In this document: piece after piece, positions 17,543 to 27,733 of the stretch
Layout of the letters: the number at the start of each line of letters is the position of its first letter
How positions within the stretch are numbered: the first letter of the stretch is position 1
Source: Bacillus_BA fengqiuensis
Lineage (GTDB): Bacteria > Bacillota > Bacilli > Bacillales > Bacillaceae_H
Length of the DNA: 64,000 bases
Strand: one strand, 5' to 3'
Assembly: GCA_030813035.1 (NCBI GenBank)
Contig: JAUSTV010000012.1
The notes under the pieces: model-generated
Seen by the model: the letters and a program-made list of their open reading frames with translations, nothing else
Told to the model about the DNA's origin: nothing
Database searches by the model: none
Position numbers and translations under genes: made by a program

Positions 17543-18001
17543 ATGACAAGATTAAATGCAGAAAGAAATTCCATGTTAAATGATAATGAGAGGTTCACGC
17601 ATCGGGATTTAATTGTACAGAATCAAAAAAGGAATCTAAAATACCTTAAAGAAGTACTTGGAGAAATTAATTTCATCACTGAATCAGTTGAAATAGATCA
17701 AAGAGAAATATATTCACCCGTAGTAAAATTTGTTAACCATGATAAGAAGGTAGAAAAATTTAATTCTCTATTAACAATAATGGGACTAAGAAATTTTAGG
17801 GTTACACCTAGAGGGAAATTAAGAAAGCTGGAGTCAATTCTACAAAACAATGTTAACAGAGAAAGTAACAGAAGAAATCAACATATTAGTAGAATAGCAA
17901 GGGTAACGCCTTCTGATGTAAAGTTACTTGCAGACTTATTAAGTAGTAGACGTCAACAGATTACTACATATTTAAATGTTATCAAAGACTTAGAAATTTA
18001 A
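17543..18001 (+). CDS. hypothetical protein upstream of DUF2325
   Basis: A 152-residue basic, helix-rich protein with an excellent ribosome site (AGGAGGTAGGGGG). No recognised domain. It is the first gene of an apparent operon with the DUF2325 gene (19 bases on) and the methyltransferase fusion, so it likely belongs to the same system. Arg/Asn-rich stretches near residues 95-125 could bind nucleic acid, but this is a guess. Confidence 0.65.
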   Translation: MTRLNAERNSMLNDNERFTHRDLIVQNQKRNLKYLKEVLGEINFITESVEIDQREIYSPVVKFVNHDKKVEKFNSLLTIMGLRNFRVTPRGKLRKLESILQNNVNRESNRRNQHISRIARVTPSDVKLLADLLSSRRQQITTYLNVIKDLEI

Positions 18002-18019
18002 GAAATGGAGTGATGAAGA

Positions 18020-18322
18020 ATGAAGAAAGTGGCCATTATTGGTGGTGATAATAAAAAGGGATACGAAGACAAGTTAAAAACAGTTAATTTTGAAGTGAAG
18101 TATCATGATGGAAGAATGAAACGAAAAGGAACTAAAAATTATTTTACAAACTTATTAAAAGATGTTGAATGTGTTATATTAATCTTATCAGCAGTATCTC
18201 ATGGGACGATGTATGCAGTCAAAGATGTCGCTGATAATCTCGGTATTAAAGTTGTCTATCACCGCAGTAAAGGAATATCTAGTGTTCTAAAAGTTGTCCA
18301 CGAAACTGTGGCTTTTTATTAA
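18020..18322 (+). CDS. DUF2325 domain protein
   Basis: A 100-residue protein that is one complete DUF2325 domain: an N-terminal VAIIGGD nucleotide-binding-like loop, a KYHDGR segment, then the strongly conserved VSHGTMYAVKDVADNLGIKV, and YHRSKG near the end. The fold is Rossmann-like; the function is not established, although such genes recur near defence and methyltransferase genes. The site GGAGTGAT precedes the ATG. It lies between the 152-aa gene and the methyltransferase fusion. Confidence 0.8.
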   Translation: MKKVAIIGGDNKKGYEDKLKTVNFEVKYHDGRMKRKGTKNYFTNLLKDVECVILILSAVSHGTMYAVKDVADNLGIKVVYHRSKGISSVLKVVHETVAFY

Positions 18323-18394
18323 AATCAATACAAAAGGAATTAAAGATACCTTGTTTAAATAATTTAAATTCACTATTAAGGAGTTGTGGCTTTG

Positions 18395-20332
18395 ATGGAA
18401 AATATCGAGTTAAGAGCAAGTAGAGCCAGTATGGGAATCGGTGATCGGTTAAGAGGTGAAATACAGTCTTTTCAATATCATGAAGTCGCTACTAGAATTT
18501 TTACCGCAAAATTTTTATTAACAAATAAAAGACACTTAATAAAAGTACCGACTGATATAACTTGGGAAAGAATCAGTGCATCTCACTATGATATAGGTAA
18601 TCTGATTGATAGGCTATTTCATGAGATTGTTTATAATAGTGATTCTAATCTTGGCTCAATAAATAGCTTCTCTCTAGCAAATATTGGAGATCATCTACTT
18701 TATGATTGCCTTATGATTATGGACCAAAGTTCGTTAACAACAGAGGAATTTCAAGATTTCAAACTAACAGGTCAATATTTTATGTATCTAGTACAAAGTT
18801 TTATGACGAGAGAAAAAAGAGAGTTAGCAACATTTGTTACTCCAGAAGGATTGAATAGACTAATGATTGAAATTTTAAAGCCTTCTGGCGGTAAAGTGTA
18901 TGATGGAGCAGTAGGAATAGGTGGTTCATTAATTGAAGCCAATCATTTTAATAATAATGTATTAATATTTGGGCAAGAGATAAATGAATCTAATGTAGCT
19001 TTGGCCTATATGAATGCAATTGTAAATGGAATCGACTTATCACGATTTCACATTGAAAAAGGTGATACGTTATTTTCCCCTATGTTTACTGAAAACGGGA
19101 GTAATTTGATGCAATTTGATTATATTGTGATGAATCCACCTTTTGGTATAAAGTTAAATAATTTAGAATTGATGGACTATGACCCTTATGGCCGCTTTAG
19201 TGGCAGAATGGGTAAAACGAGTAAAATGCATGGTGATTTAGCATTTCTACAACATACAGTTGCATCTTTGAGTGAACAAGGAAAAGCTGCGTTAATCATA
19301 CCTGCTGGAGTACTATCCAGAAGCTCTCACGCTGAAAGGGCATTTAGAGAGTATATTGTCAAAAATGATATTATTGAGTCTGTTGTATTGTTACCGAATA
19401 AAATCTTGCCATCAGTAGCTATTCAAACCGTTTTACTGGTATTAAATAAAAACAAGAAACCAAATAGAAAAAATAAAGTTTTATTTATAAATGCTGAAGA
19501 ACAATTTGCAAGTAGCAGTCGATCTCAAAACTACTTAAAACAGGAGAAAATTGATGCAATTGTTTCAATGTACGAACAATTTTCAGCAGGTACAGAAGAT
19601 ATAAAGATTGCTGATTCTCAAGAAATAGGAGAGAGCGAATATAATCTAAATCCCAATCAATATTTTACAAGTAAAATTGTAGAGTCTGAATTTGGAGATG
19701 TCTTAATAAATAAAGCTTTATATGATAGCAAAGTCAAAAATAAAAAGTCATTAAAAGAGATAGCACAGTTATCACGCGGAGTCAACTTACCATCTAAGAA
19801 TTCAATTAAAGAGGGTAAAAAAGGATACAAGGTTATTCAATTAAAGGATGTTGAGAATGGCAACATTAACTTGGAAAATATTGAGTTAATCCCGGTTCAA
19901 AATGCAGAGCGCTATATGGTCCAAAGTGGTGACATTATTATTGCAAGTAGAGGAACTGCATTTAAAGTGGCTATAGTTCCTGAACATAATGAACATCTTG
20001 TACTCTCTAATATGTTTATAAGAATTAGAATAATGGATAAGTCTTACATGCCTGAATATATTAAGGCTTTCCTTGAAAGCCCGGTTGGCGTAGCTCTCAT
20101 TGAGGGAATGAAAAAAGGCGGAATAGTTAAAGCTTTAACCACAAGTGATATTGAGGATATTGAGTTTCCGGATGTTGGACTAAAAGAGCAGGAAGAAGTA
20201 GTCCAAACAGTTAAGGAGGCTGAACAAAAATATAACAATTTACTTCAACAAGCACAGGAAATATTAAAACAAGGTAAATTAAGTGCTTACTCTAAAATGG
20301 GAATTGGTAATGTAATTGAGGGATTAGATTAA
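18395..20332 (+). CDS. N6-adenine methyltransferase fused to an HsdS-like specificity half
   Basis: About 645 residues. The N-terminal two thirds is a type I-like N6-adenine methyltransferase: TPEGLNRLMIEIL, a SAM motif VYDGAVGIGGS and the catalytic VMNPPFG. The last 200 residues resemble one target-recognition half of HsdS: LSRGVNLPSKN, VIQLKDVENGNI, SGDIIIASRGTAFKVAIV, then LSNMFIRIRI, ending in a coiled coil of LKEQEEVVQTVKEAEQKY type. There is no nuclease domain. A single-chain M-S layout like this occurs in type IIB/IIG-related enzymes. ATG 18395 is taken, although GTG 18386 is in frame. An independent type I system follows 200 bases later. Confidence 0.82.
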   Translation: MENIELRASRASMGIGDRLRGEIQSFQYHEVATRIFTAKFLLTNKRHLIKVPTDITWERISASHYDIGNLIDRLFHEIVYNSDSNLGSINSFSLANIGDHLLYDCLMIMDQSSLTTEEFQDFKLTGQYFMYLVQSFMTREKRELATFVTPEGLNRLMIEILKPSGGKVYDGAVGIGGSLIEANHFNNNVLIFGQEINESNVALAYMNAIVNGIDLSRFHIEKGDTLFSPMFTENGSNLMQFDYIVMNPPFGIKLNNLELMDYDPYGRFSGRMGKTSKMHGDLAFLQHTVASLSEQGKAALIIPAGVLSRSSHAERAFREYIVKNDIIESVVLLPNKILPSVAIQTVLLVLNKNKKPNRKNKVLFINAEEQFASSSRSQNYLKQEKIDAIVSMYEQFSAGTEDIKIADSQEIGESEYNLNPNQYFTSKIVESEFGDVLINKALYDSKVKNKKSLKEIAQLSRGVNLPSKNSIKEGKKGYKVIQLKDVENGNINLENIELIPVQNAERYMVQSGDIIIASRGTAFKVAIVPEHNEHLVLSNMFIRIRIMDKSYMPEYIKAFLESPVGVALIEGMKKGGIVKALTTSDIEDIEFPDVGLKEQEEVVQTVKEAEQKYNNLLQQAQEILKQGKLSAYSKMGIGNVIEGLD

Positions 20333-20340
20333 CCATAACA

Positions 20341-20376
20341 TAGTCAGCTCATGAGAATAGGATTTATGAGCTGACC
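20341..20376 (+). terminator. hairpin after the methyltransferase fusion
   Basis: GTCAGCTCAT pairs with ATGAGCTGAC across a 13-base loop; the following run is CCTCCTTCT, so termination may be weak. Confidence 0.55.
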
Positions 20377-20541
20377 TCCTTCTAATTATTGGTGCTTTAT
20401 AAGTTATTATGAAGATGTATAATTGATATTGGAAATATAAAGGGAGTTTTTAGGGAAGAAAGTCCTGATATAAACTTATATAAGTTTTAATTAATATAAA
20501 CATCCATAAGGGTAGACAAAGAGAATTGGGGGCTATAATTG

Positions 20542-22113
20542 ATGGCTAAGAAGAAACAAACAAAAGAAAAAAGTATGGAAGAAACTTTATGGGATTCTGC
20601 CAATAAACTAAGAGGTTCTGTTGAGTCGTCTGAGTACAAACACGTCGTTTTAGGACTAATATTTTTGAAGTTTATTAGCGATAAATTTGAAGAACGAAAG
20701 GCAGAACTACTCTCTGAAGGTAAAGATAGATATATAGATATGGTAGAGTTCTATACTATGAAAAATGTATTCTACTTGCCTGAAGTTTCTCGTTGGAGTT
20801 ACTTAGTAGAGAATGCAAAGCAAGGAGATATTGCTCTAAAAATTGACACAGCACTTGCTACTGTAGAAAAAAATAATCCCTCTCTCAAAGGAGCGTTGCC
20901 TGATAACTATTATTCTCGATTAGGTCTTGACGCAAGTAAATTAGCTTCTTTAATAGACACAATTAATAACATTGACACTATCAAAGACAAACAACAAGAT
21001 ATTATGGGACGTGTATATGAATATTTCCTTAGCAAGTTTGCATTGGCAGAAGGAAAAGGTAAGGGTGAATTCTATACCCCTAAAAGTATTGTAAATTTAA
21101 TTGCGGAAATGCTTGAACCGTATAAAGGTAAAATATATGATCCCGCATGTGGATCGGGTGGTATGTTTGTTCAATCTGTAAAATTTATTGAGTCACATCA
21201 AGGAAATAAAAAAGACATTTCTATTTACGGGCAGGAATACACTACCACTACTTATAAACTAGCCAAGATGAATATGGCTATAAGGGGGATTGCTGCTAAT
21301 CTTGGCGATACAGCTGCGGATACTTTTTTTCAAGATCAGCACAAGGATTTAAAGGCAGATTTCATCATGGCAAATCCCCCATTTAATCAGAAACAATGGA
21401 GAGCTGGAAATGAATTGACAGATGACCCTCGTTGGGCAGGATATGATGTGCCGCCGAAAGGAAATGCCAACTATGCTTGGATATTAAATATTGTTTCTAA
21501 ATTATCCGAGAATGGTGTGGCTGGATTCTTATTGGCAAATGGTACGCTGAGTGGCGGTGGTGATGAATATAAAATACGTAAAAAATTAATCGAAAATGAT
21601 TTAGTAGAAGCGATTTTAGTATTACCCCGTAATCTTTTTTATACTACGGATATAAGCGTTACACTCTGGATTCTGAATAAAAATAAAAAGGCAAGGACAA
21701 TTGAACAAAACGGTAAACTAAAAAAATACCGTAATCGTACAAACGAGATCCTGTTTATGGATTTAAGACAAATGGGAATTCCTTTCGAAAAAAAATATGT
21801 ACAGTTTTCCGATGAAGAAATTAAAAAAATAACAGCTATTTATCATAATTGGCAACAAACTGATTATGAAAATACTTATCAGAATATTGGAGAGTTATGT
21901 TATAGTGCAACGTTAGAAGAGGTAGAAAAAAAAGACTTTTCTTTGGTACCAAATAAATATATTGAGTTTATTAACCGTGATGAGGATATTGACTTTGATG
22001 AAAAAATGACATCATTACAATCGGAGTTTATCGAGTTACTGAAAGCTGAGGAAAAATCTAAAATGGATTTACTAAGCGTTTTTAAGGAGCTAGGTTATGA
22101 AATCAAGTTATAA
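20542..22113 (+). CDS. hsdM: type I restriction system DNA methyltransferase subunit HsdM
   Basis: A 523-residue methylation subunit. The N-terminal helical HsdM_N domain contains WDSANKLRGSVESSEYKHVVLGLIFLK-type sequence (residues 15-41). The N6-methylase domain has FYTPKSIVNLI, the SAM motif YDPACGSGGMF and catalytic MANPPFNQ. It overlaps hsdS by 17 nt and hsdS overlaps hsdR by 4 nt, so the three form one translationally coupled operon. The ATG at 20542 is used; a TTG directly upstream is less likely. No damage seen. Confidence 0.95.
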   Translation: MAKKKQTKEKSMEETLWDSANKLRGSVESSEYKHVVLGLIFLKFISDKFEERKAELLSEGKDRYIDMVEFYTMKNVFYLPEVSRWSYLVENAKQGDIALKIDTALATVEKNNPSLKGALPDNYYSRLGLDASKLASLIDTINNIDTIKDKQQDIMGRVYEYFLSKFALAEGKGKGEFYTPKSIVNLIAEMLEPYKGKIYDPACGSGGMFVQSVKFIESHQGNKKDISIYGQEYTTTTYKLAKMNMAIRGIAANLGDTAADTFFQDQHKDLKADFIMANPPFNQKQWRAGNELTDDPRWAGYDVPPKGNANYAWILNIVSKLSENGVAGFLLANGTLSGGGDEYKIRKKLIENDLVEAILVLPRNLFYTTDISVTLWILNKNKKARTIEQNGKLKKYRNRTNEILFMDLRQMGIPFEKKYVQFSDEEIKKITAIYHNWQQTDYENTYQNIGELCYSATLEEVEKKDFSLVPNKYIEFINRDEDIDFDEKMTSLQSEFIELLKAEEKSKMDLLSVFKELGYEIKL

Positions 22114-23254
22114 ACGTCTTGGAGACTATATAAGAGAAGTAAATATTCGTAATGCGAATTTAAAGGATGTTAAATTACTTGGCGTTAGTATTCAAAAAGA
22201 ATTTATCCCATCAATTGCCAATACTATCGGTACAAATATGTCAACTTATAAACTAATTAAAAAGAATCAGTTTGCTTATGGACCAGTAACATCAAGGAAC
22301 GGTGATAAAATTTCTGTGGCTTTACTTGGAGATTACGAAGAAGCGATAATATCACAGGCATACACGAGTTTTGAGATAATTGATGAAGATGAACTGTTAC
22401 CTGAATATTTAATGATGTGGTTTCGCAGACCTGAATTTGATCGGTATGCTAGATTTATGAGTCACGGTAGCGCAAGGGAAATTTTTGGCTGGGAAGAAAT
22501 GTGTAACACTACACTTCCAGTTCCTTCTATAATCAAGCAAAAAGAAATTGTAAATGAATACAATGTATTGAGAGATAGAATCAGTCTGAATAATTGGATA
22601 GTGGAAAAGTTAGAAGAAACTGCACAGACTATTTATAAGCAATGGTTTGTTGATTTTGAGTATCCTGATGAAAATGGGAAGCCATATAAGTCAGGTGGCG
22701 GAGAGATGGAATTTAATGAGGTTTTTGATAAAGAAATCCCAAAGGGATGGTATAACACAAAGATGAATGAATTGTATGAATTTCAATATGGATTTGGTAA
22801 TGTCAATCCTGATAACGGAGGTGAATATCCTGTTTATGGTAGTAATGGAATTATAGGTAGCTATGATAAATATAACAATGAAGATGCTCCTGTAATTGGG
22901 CATATAGGTGCAAATTGTGGCTCTCTTGTTTTTGCTCAGGGAAAACATTTTGTCACATACAATGGAGTAATGTGCAAAATCAAAAAGGGTTTCGATAAGC
23001 ATTTTGGTTACAGTGTTCTACTTAATCAAGACCTGAAGTCAAACGTAAGGGGAACATCTCAACCTTTTATTTCCTATGATATGCTTAATGAAATAGATAT
23101 TATTATTCCAGATAAAGAGTTTCTAAATAAGTTTTGTAGATTATTAAACCCAATTTTTGAACTAATAAATACGAAAAAAAATGAGACAGTATTACTAACA
23201 TCTTTAAGTAATACAGTATTATCTAAGCTTTCAACGTTAGGGGAGAGTTTATGA
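22097..23254 (+). CDS. hsdS: type I restriction system specificity subunit HsdS
   Basis: A 385-residue DNA recognition subunit with two target-recognition domains (about residues 1-150 and 205-350), each followed by a coiled-coil spacer (around IIKQKEIVNEYNVLRDRI and the C-terminal LLNPIFELINTKKNETVLL). The central conserved stretch TAQTIYKQWFVDFEYP is typical of HsdS. It determines the methylated and restricted bipartite sequence, which cannot be predicted here. The start lies within hsdM. Confidence 0.93.
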   Translation: MKSSYKRLGDYIREVNIRNANLKDVKLLGVSIQKEFIPSIANTIGTNMSTYKLIKKNQFAYGPVTSRNGDKISVALLGDYEEAIISQAYTSFEIIDEDELLPEYLMMWFRRPEFDRYARFMSHGSAREIFGWEEMCNTTLPVPSIIKQKEIVNEYNVLRDRISLNNWIVEKLEETAQTIYKQWFVDFEYPDENGKPYKSGGGEMEFNEVFDKEIPKGWYNTKMNELYEFQYGFGNVNPDNGGEYPVYGSNGIIGSYDKYNNEDAPVIGHIGANCGSLVFAQGKHFVTYNGVMCKIKKGFDKHFGYSVLLNQDLKSNVRGTSQPFISYDMLNEIDIIIPDKEFLNKFCRLLNPIFELINTKKNETVLLTSLSNTVLSKLSTLGESL

Positions 23255-26200
23255 AATTTACAGAAGAATCCTTAGAGCAAGCTGTTATAGAGTTATTTGA
23301 AGATGAAAATTATCAGTACCAACATGGTATACACATCCAGAAAGAAATGAGCGACGTACTTCTCCGTGATGATCTAAAAGCATTTTTACTTAATCGTTAT
23401 TCAGATGATGATATTACGATTAATGAGATTGAAAGCATTATTCGTCAAATGGAAGTGTTACCTGCATCAGCATTGTATGGAAGTAACAAAACAATTATCA
23501 AAATGATTTCTGACGGTTTTGTTCTAAAACGTGAAGACCACAGTAAAAAAGACTTATTTATTCAACTAATAGACTTTGATCCTGAAAATATTGATGATAA
23601 TATTTTTAAAATTGTCAATCAATTGGAAGTGCAAGGGTATGAAAAACGTATTCCCGATGCAATTGTTTATGTGAACGGCTTACCTTTAGTAGTAATAGAG
23701 TTTAAGAGTGCTATTAAAGAAAATGCTACAATTAAGGATGCCTATACGCAGCTGACTATCCGCTACCGCAGAGATATCCCCGAACTTTTTAAGTACAATG
23801 CTTTTTGTGTCATTAGTGATGGAGTAAATAATAAATCAGGTTCGTTATTTGCTCCGTATGATTTCTTTTATGCATGGCGCAAAATAGAAGGCAATGAACC
23901 TTTTGAAAAAGACGGTATTGATTCTCTATTCACAATGGTAAAGGGTTTGTTTAACCAAAAACGTTTTCTTGAGGTAGTACGTCACTTTATCTACTTTCCT
24001 GATACAAGCACGAAAGAAGAAAAAATTGTTCCGCGTTATCCCCAATATTATGCGGCTACTAAATTGTTACAAAGCATTAAAAGAAATATGAGACCACACG
24101 GTTCAGGTAAAGGTGGCACATATTTTGGGGCTACAGGTTGCGGCAAAAGTTTTACAATGCTTTATCTTACAAGGTTGTTAATGAGAGAAGTTTACTTACA
24201 AAGCCCAACTATTGTCCTGATAACAGATAGAACTGATTTAGATGATCAGCTCTCGGCCCAATTTACAAATGCAAAAGGCTTTATAGGTGATGATCAAGTA
24301 ATTAGTGTAGGTAGTCGAGCCGAATTAAAAACTTATTTACAAAGCAGAAAAAGCGGAGGAGTATTCTTAACCACGATTCAAAAATTTAATGAAGATATTG
24401 ACCTGCTAACAGAAAGAACAAATGTCATTTGTATTTCGGACGAAGCGCATCGTTCGCAAATTAATCTTGATCAAAAAATAAAACTTACAAAAGATGGTGT
24501 AGAAAAAAAATATGGTTTTGCCAAGCATTTACACGATTCCCTACCTAATGCTACTTATGTAGGTTTCACAGGGACTCCGATTGATGCGACAATGGATGTT
24601 TTTGGGGAAATAGAAGATTCATATACTATGATAGAAGCTGTATATGATGAAATAACAGTAAGAATTGTGTATGAAGGAAGAGCGGCCAAAGTAAATTTAA
24701 ATGAATCTAAACTAAAAGAGATCGAGGAATATTATAAAGTCTGTGAAACAGCTGGTACTAACGAATATCAGATAGATGAAAGTAAAAGGGCAGTAACCCA
24801 AATGGAAGTTATTCTCGGCGATCCTAAACGACTAAGGTTAGTAGCAGAAGACTTTATAGAGCATTATGAAAAGAGAATTGAAGAGGGTGCAACCGTAAAA
24901 GGTAAAGCAATGTTTGTCGCCGCGAACCGTCAGATTGCTTATGATTTATATAAACAAATAATAGCTCTACGTCCAGAGTGGGCAGAAGTTAGAGTGTGTG
25001 ATGAAGGTGTAGAGCTTACTGAAAAAGAAAGACAAGAAATTAAACCTATTGAAAAAATTAAAATGGTAATGACTCGTAATAAAGATGACAGCAAAGATTT
25101 ATATGATTTGTTAGGTACTAAAGAGTATCGAAAAGAGTTAGATAGGCAATTTAAAAATGAAAAATCAAACTTTAAAATAGCCATAGTTGTTGATATGTGG
25201 TTAACTGGCTTTGATGTACCTTCTCTTGATACCATTTATATTGATAAACCTATTCAGCAACATAACTTGATCCAAACAATTTCACGAGTAAACCGGATTT
25301 ATGAAGGTAAAGAAACAGGCTTGGTTGTCGATTACTTTGGTATAAAGACTAATATGAATTTAGCAATGAAAAAATATGGAGTTGTAGAAGGGGAAAATTT
25401 CGATGGTACTGATAAGGCAGTTGTAATTGTAAAAGATCAGTTAGATCTATTAGCAAAAATCTTTTATAAGTTTGATAGTACCTCTTACTTTAAGGGAACT
25501 CCTTTACAACAGTTACAGTGTTTAAATCAAGCAGCAGAATTTGTACAGCAAACTGAACAATTAGAAAAGCGGTTTATGGCAATCGTAAAGAAACTTCGTT
25601 CTGCTTACAATTTATGTGTGTCTAGTGAAGATATAAGCCAAATGGAAAAGGACTATATTCACTTCTACTTGGCCATTAGATCGATTATTCATAAACTAAC
25701 TAAAGGTAATGCGCCCGATACTGCTCAAATGAATGAGAAAGTAAGGAAGATGATGGAAGAAGCTTTAATAAGTGAAGGTATTGAAGAAGTATTCAAACTC
25801 GATAAAAATGATCCGAAAAATAATGCAGATTTATTTAGTGATGAATACTTGGCTAAGATTAATAAAATTCAATTACCAAACACTAAGATTAAGCTTCTGC
25901 AAAAGCTATTGTCAACAGCGATAGAAGAATTTAAGAAAACCAATAGAATACAAGGTGTAGATTTTTCAAAGCGATTTAAGAAATTGGTAGAACGCTATAA
26001 TGAAAGAAAAGACTTCCAAGCTATGCAAAGTGATGTATTGGATGATGTTGCAGAGCAATTCGCAGACTTGTTTTCAGAATTAGTTAAAGAGCGGAATTCA
26101 TTTAAAGACTTAGGAATTGATTTTGAAGAAAAAGCGTTTTATGACATCCTTAAAGCAATTTCTGAGAAATATGAATTCGAATACCCACATGATAAACTTA

Positions 26201-26403
26201 TAAAACTTTCACGGGAGATTAGGGCAATTATCGCGGATAAAGCTAAATACACAGACTGGTCGAGTCGTGATGATATTAAGGCGGAGTTAAAAGTTGATCT
26301 AATTTTAACACTTGCTGAAAATGATTATCCTCCTGTTCCTAAAGACGAGATATTTAAGGAAATATTTGAGCAAGCAGAGAATTTTAAAAAAAATAATGTT
26401 TAA
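23251..26403 (+). CDS. hsdR: type I restriction endonuclease subunit HsdR
   Basis: A 1050-residue motor and nuclease subunit. The N-terminal nuclease domain includes PDAIVYVNGLPLVVIEFKS, a PD-(D/E)xK variant (IPD... EFK, near residues 131-152). Helicase motifs follow: Walker A GATGCGKSF, ITDRTDLDDQL, SDEAH(R) box, VGFTGTPID and later TGFDVPSLDT and ISRVNR. The C-terminal helical part assembles with HsdM/S. Full length, with a clear terminator 25 bases downstream. Together with hsdM and hsdS it appears to be an intact system. Confidence 0.95.
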   Translation: MKFTEESLEQAVIELFEDENYQYQHGIHIQKEMSDVLLRDDLKAFLLNRYSDDDITINEIESIIRQMEVLPASALYGSNKTIIKMISDGFVLKREDHSKKDLFIQLIDFDPENIDDNIFKIVNQLEVQGYEKRIPDAIVYVNGLPLVVIEFKSAIKENATIKDAYTQLTIRYRRDIPELFKYNAFCVISDGVNNKSGSLFAPYDFFYAWRKIEGNEPFEKDGIDSLFTMVKGLFNQKRFLEVVRHFIYFPDTSTKEEKIVPRYPQYYAATKLLQSIKRNMRPHGSGKGGTYFGATGCGKSFTMLYLTRLLMREVYLQSPTIVLITDRTDLDDQLSAQFTNAKGFIGDDQVISVGSRAELKTYLQSRKSGGVFLTTIQKFNEDIDLLTERTNVICISDEAHRSQINLDQKIKLTKDGVEKKYGFAKHLHDSLPNATYVGFTGTPIDATMDVFGEIEDSYTMIEAVYDEITVRIVYEGRAAKVNLNESKLKEIEEYYKVCETAGTNEYQIDESKRAVTQMEVILGDPKRLRLVAEDFIEHYEKRIEEGATVKGKAMFVAANRQIAYDLYKQIIALRPEWAEVRVCDEGVELTEKERQEIKPIEKIKMVMTRNKDDSKDLYDLLGTKEYRKELDRQFKNEKSNFKIAIVVDMWLTGFDVPSLDTIYIDKPIQQHNLIQTISRVNRIYEGKETGLVVDYFGIKTNMNLAMKKYGVVEGENFDGTDKAVVIVKDQLDLLAKIFYKFDSTSYFKGTPLQQLQCLNQAAEFVQQTEQLEKRFMAIVKKLRSAYNLCVSSEDISQMEKDYIHFYLAIRSIIHKLTKGNAPDTAQMNEKVRKMMEEALISEGIEEVFKLDKNDPKNNADLFSDEYLAKINKIQLPNTKIKLLQKLLSTAIEEFKKTNRIQGVDFSKRFKKLVERYNERKDFQAMQSDVLDDVAEQFADLFSELVKERNSFKDLGIDFEEKAFYDILKAISEKYEFEYPHDKLIKLSREIRAIIADKAKYTDWSSRDDIKAELKVDLILTLAENDYPPVPKDEIFKEIFEQAENFKKNNV

Positions 26404-26427
26404 CTGTAAGTTTGAAGTATTTAAGTA

Positions 26428-26465
26428 AGGCATCTTAGAAACAGTGTTTCTGAGATGCCTTTTCT
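26428..26465 (+). terminator. terminator of the hsd operon
   Basis: AGGCATCTTAGAAACA pairs with TGTTTCTGAGATGCCT (one mismatch) and ends in TTTTC. Confidence 0.92.
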
Positions 26466-26583
26466 AATTCAAAAAAATTGGGATGTTTTTATTTTAATAA
26501 TTCCTTCAAATGCATGGTTAATATTGTTATATTTTATATAACAGTAATAGTAAAAAAGAATTATAATTTTGGGAGGTGAAAAT

Positions 26584-27732
26584 GTGACAACAAGAGTGCC
26601 GGTTAAAGCGGAACTTTTAGTATGGGCTTATAATCGTTCAATTAACAAAGACAAATTACATAATAGATTTAATAAGTTGGATGAATGGCTTAGAGGAAAT
26701 CTACAACCTACATTGAAACAATTAGAAGACTTTGCAAATGCGACCTCGACTCCTTTAGGATACTTCTTTCTTCAACAGCCACCAGTCGAGCAATTACCTA
26801 TTCCACATTACCGAAAAATTGAAGATGGTGTGCGAGAGCAAGCGAGTCCTGATTTAATTGAAACATTGCACATGATGCAAAGACGACAAGATTTTATGAA
26901 AGACTATTATGAACGTTATATAGGTGAATCTCTGGAATTTGTAGGTTCCTATAAGGGGAATTCAGCTAATGAATTAGCTAATAAGATAAGGGAATTACTT
27001 GATCTGGATACAGGATGGTCCGGTAGACTTAGAACTTTTCAAGAAGCTTTAAAACACATTATAGATAAATGTGAAAAAAATCGTATTGTGGTAATGATAA
27101 ATGGGATAGTAGGTAGCAATACTCATAGACCGTTAAATGTTGAAGAGTTTAGAGGTTTTGTTTTAGTAGATGATATGGCTCCATTTATTTTTTTAAACGG
27201 AGCAGATGCAAAGTCTGCTCAAATTTTTACATTAATTCATGAGGTCGCACATATTTTTATTGGTTCAAGTGCAATTGTAGAGGCGTCACCACTCAATAGA
27301 GTTGATGAAAGTATTGAGAGATTATGTAATGCAGCTGCCGCTGAGTTATTGTGCCCTCCTGATTCTTTTATAAATGCTTGGCGTATACATTATGGTGATG
27401 GAGTAGTATATAAGACATTAGGGAGATTATTTAAAGTTAGTCCGTTAGTAATTGGGAGACGAGCATTGGAGCTAGAATGTATAACTAAATCTGAATTCTT
27501 TGAATTTTACAACCGATACATAGAGGAACTTCAGTTGGATCGCACACCTACATCCTCTGGTGGTGATTTTTATAATACTACTAGAATTAGACTAGGTGAA
27601 TTATTTTCAAAGGTAGTAATTTATCAAACAAAGTCAGGAAATATACAGTTTACAGATGCTTATAAATTAACTGGGCTTAAAGGCTCTACGTTTCAAAAGT
27701 ATATTAGCTTTCTAGAAGGAAGGGGTGTATAG
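26584..27732 (+). CDS. XRE-ImmA/IrrE family metallopeptidase
   Basis: A 382-residue protein. An N-terminal helix-turn-helix-like region (residues about 10-50, ending in the QLEDFANATSTPLGYFF pattern common to this family) precedes a DUF955 zinc peptidase domain with HEVAHIF (HExxH). GTG at 26584 is chosen because GGGAGGTGAAAAT lies directly before it. Its stop overlaps the next gene, which encodes a PIN-like DUF4411 protein; this gene pair is a recurrent module thought to be a toxin-antitoxin or phage-sensing unit. The protease target is unknown. Confidence 0.85.
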   Translation: MTTRVPVKAELLVWAYNRSINKDKLHNRFNKLDEWLRGNLQPTLKQLEDFANATSTPLGYFFLQQPPVEQLPIPHYRKIEDGVREQASPDLIETLHMMQRRQDFMKDYYERYIGESLEFVGSYKGNSANELANKIRELLDLDTGWSGRLRTFQEALKHIIDKCEKNRIVVMINGIVGSNTHRPLNVEEFRGFVLVDDMAPFIFLNGADAKSAQIFTLIHEVAHIFIGSSAIVEASPLNRVDESIERLCNAAAAELLCPPDSFINAWRIHYGDGVVYKTLGRLFKVSPLVIGRRALELECITKSEFFEFYNRYIEELQLDRTPTSSGGDFYNTTRIRLGELFSKVVIYQTKSGNIQFTDAYKLTGLKGSTFQKYISFLEGRGV

Positions 27733-27733
27733 C

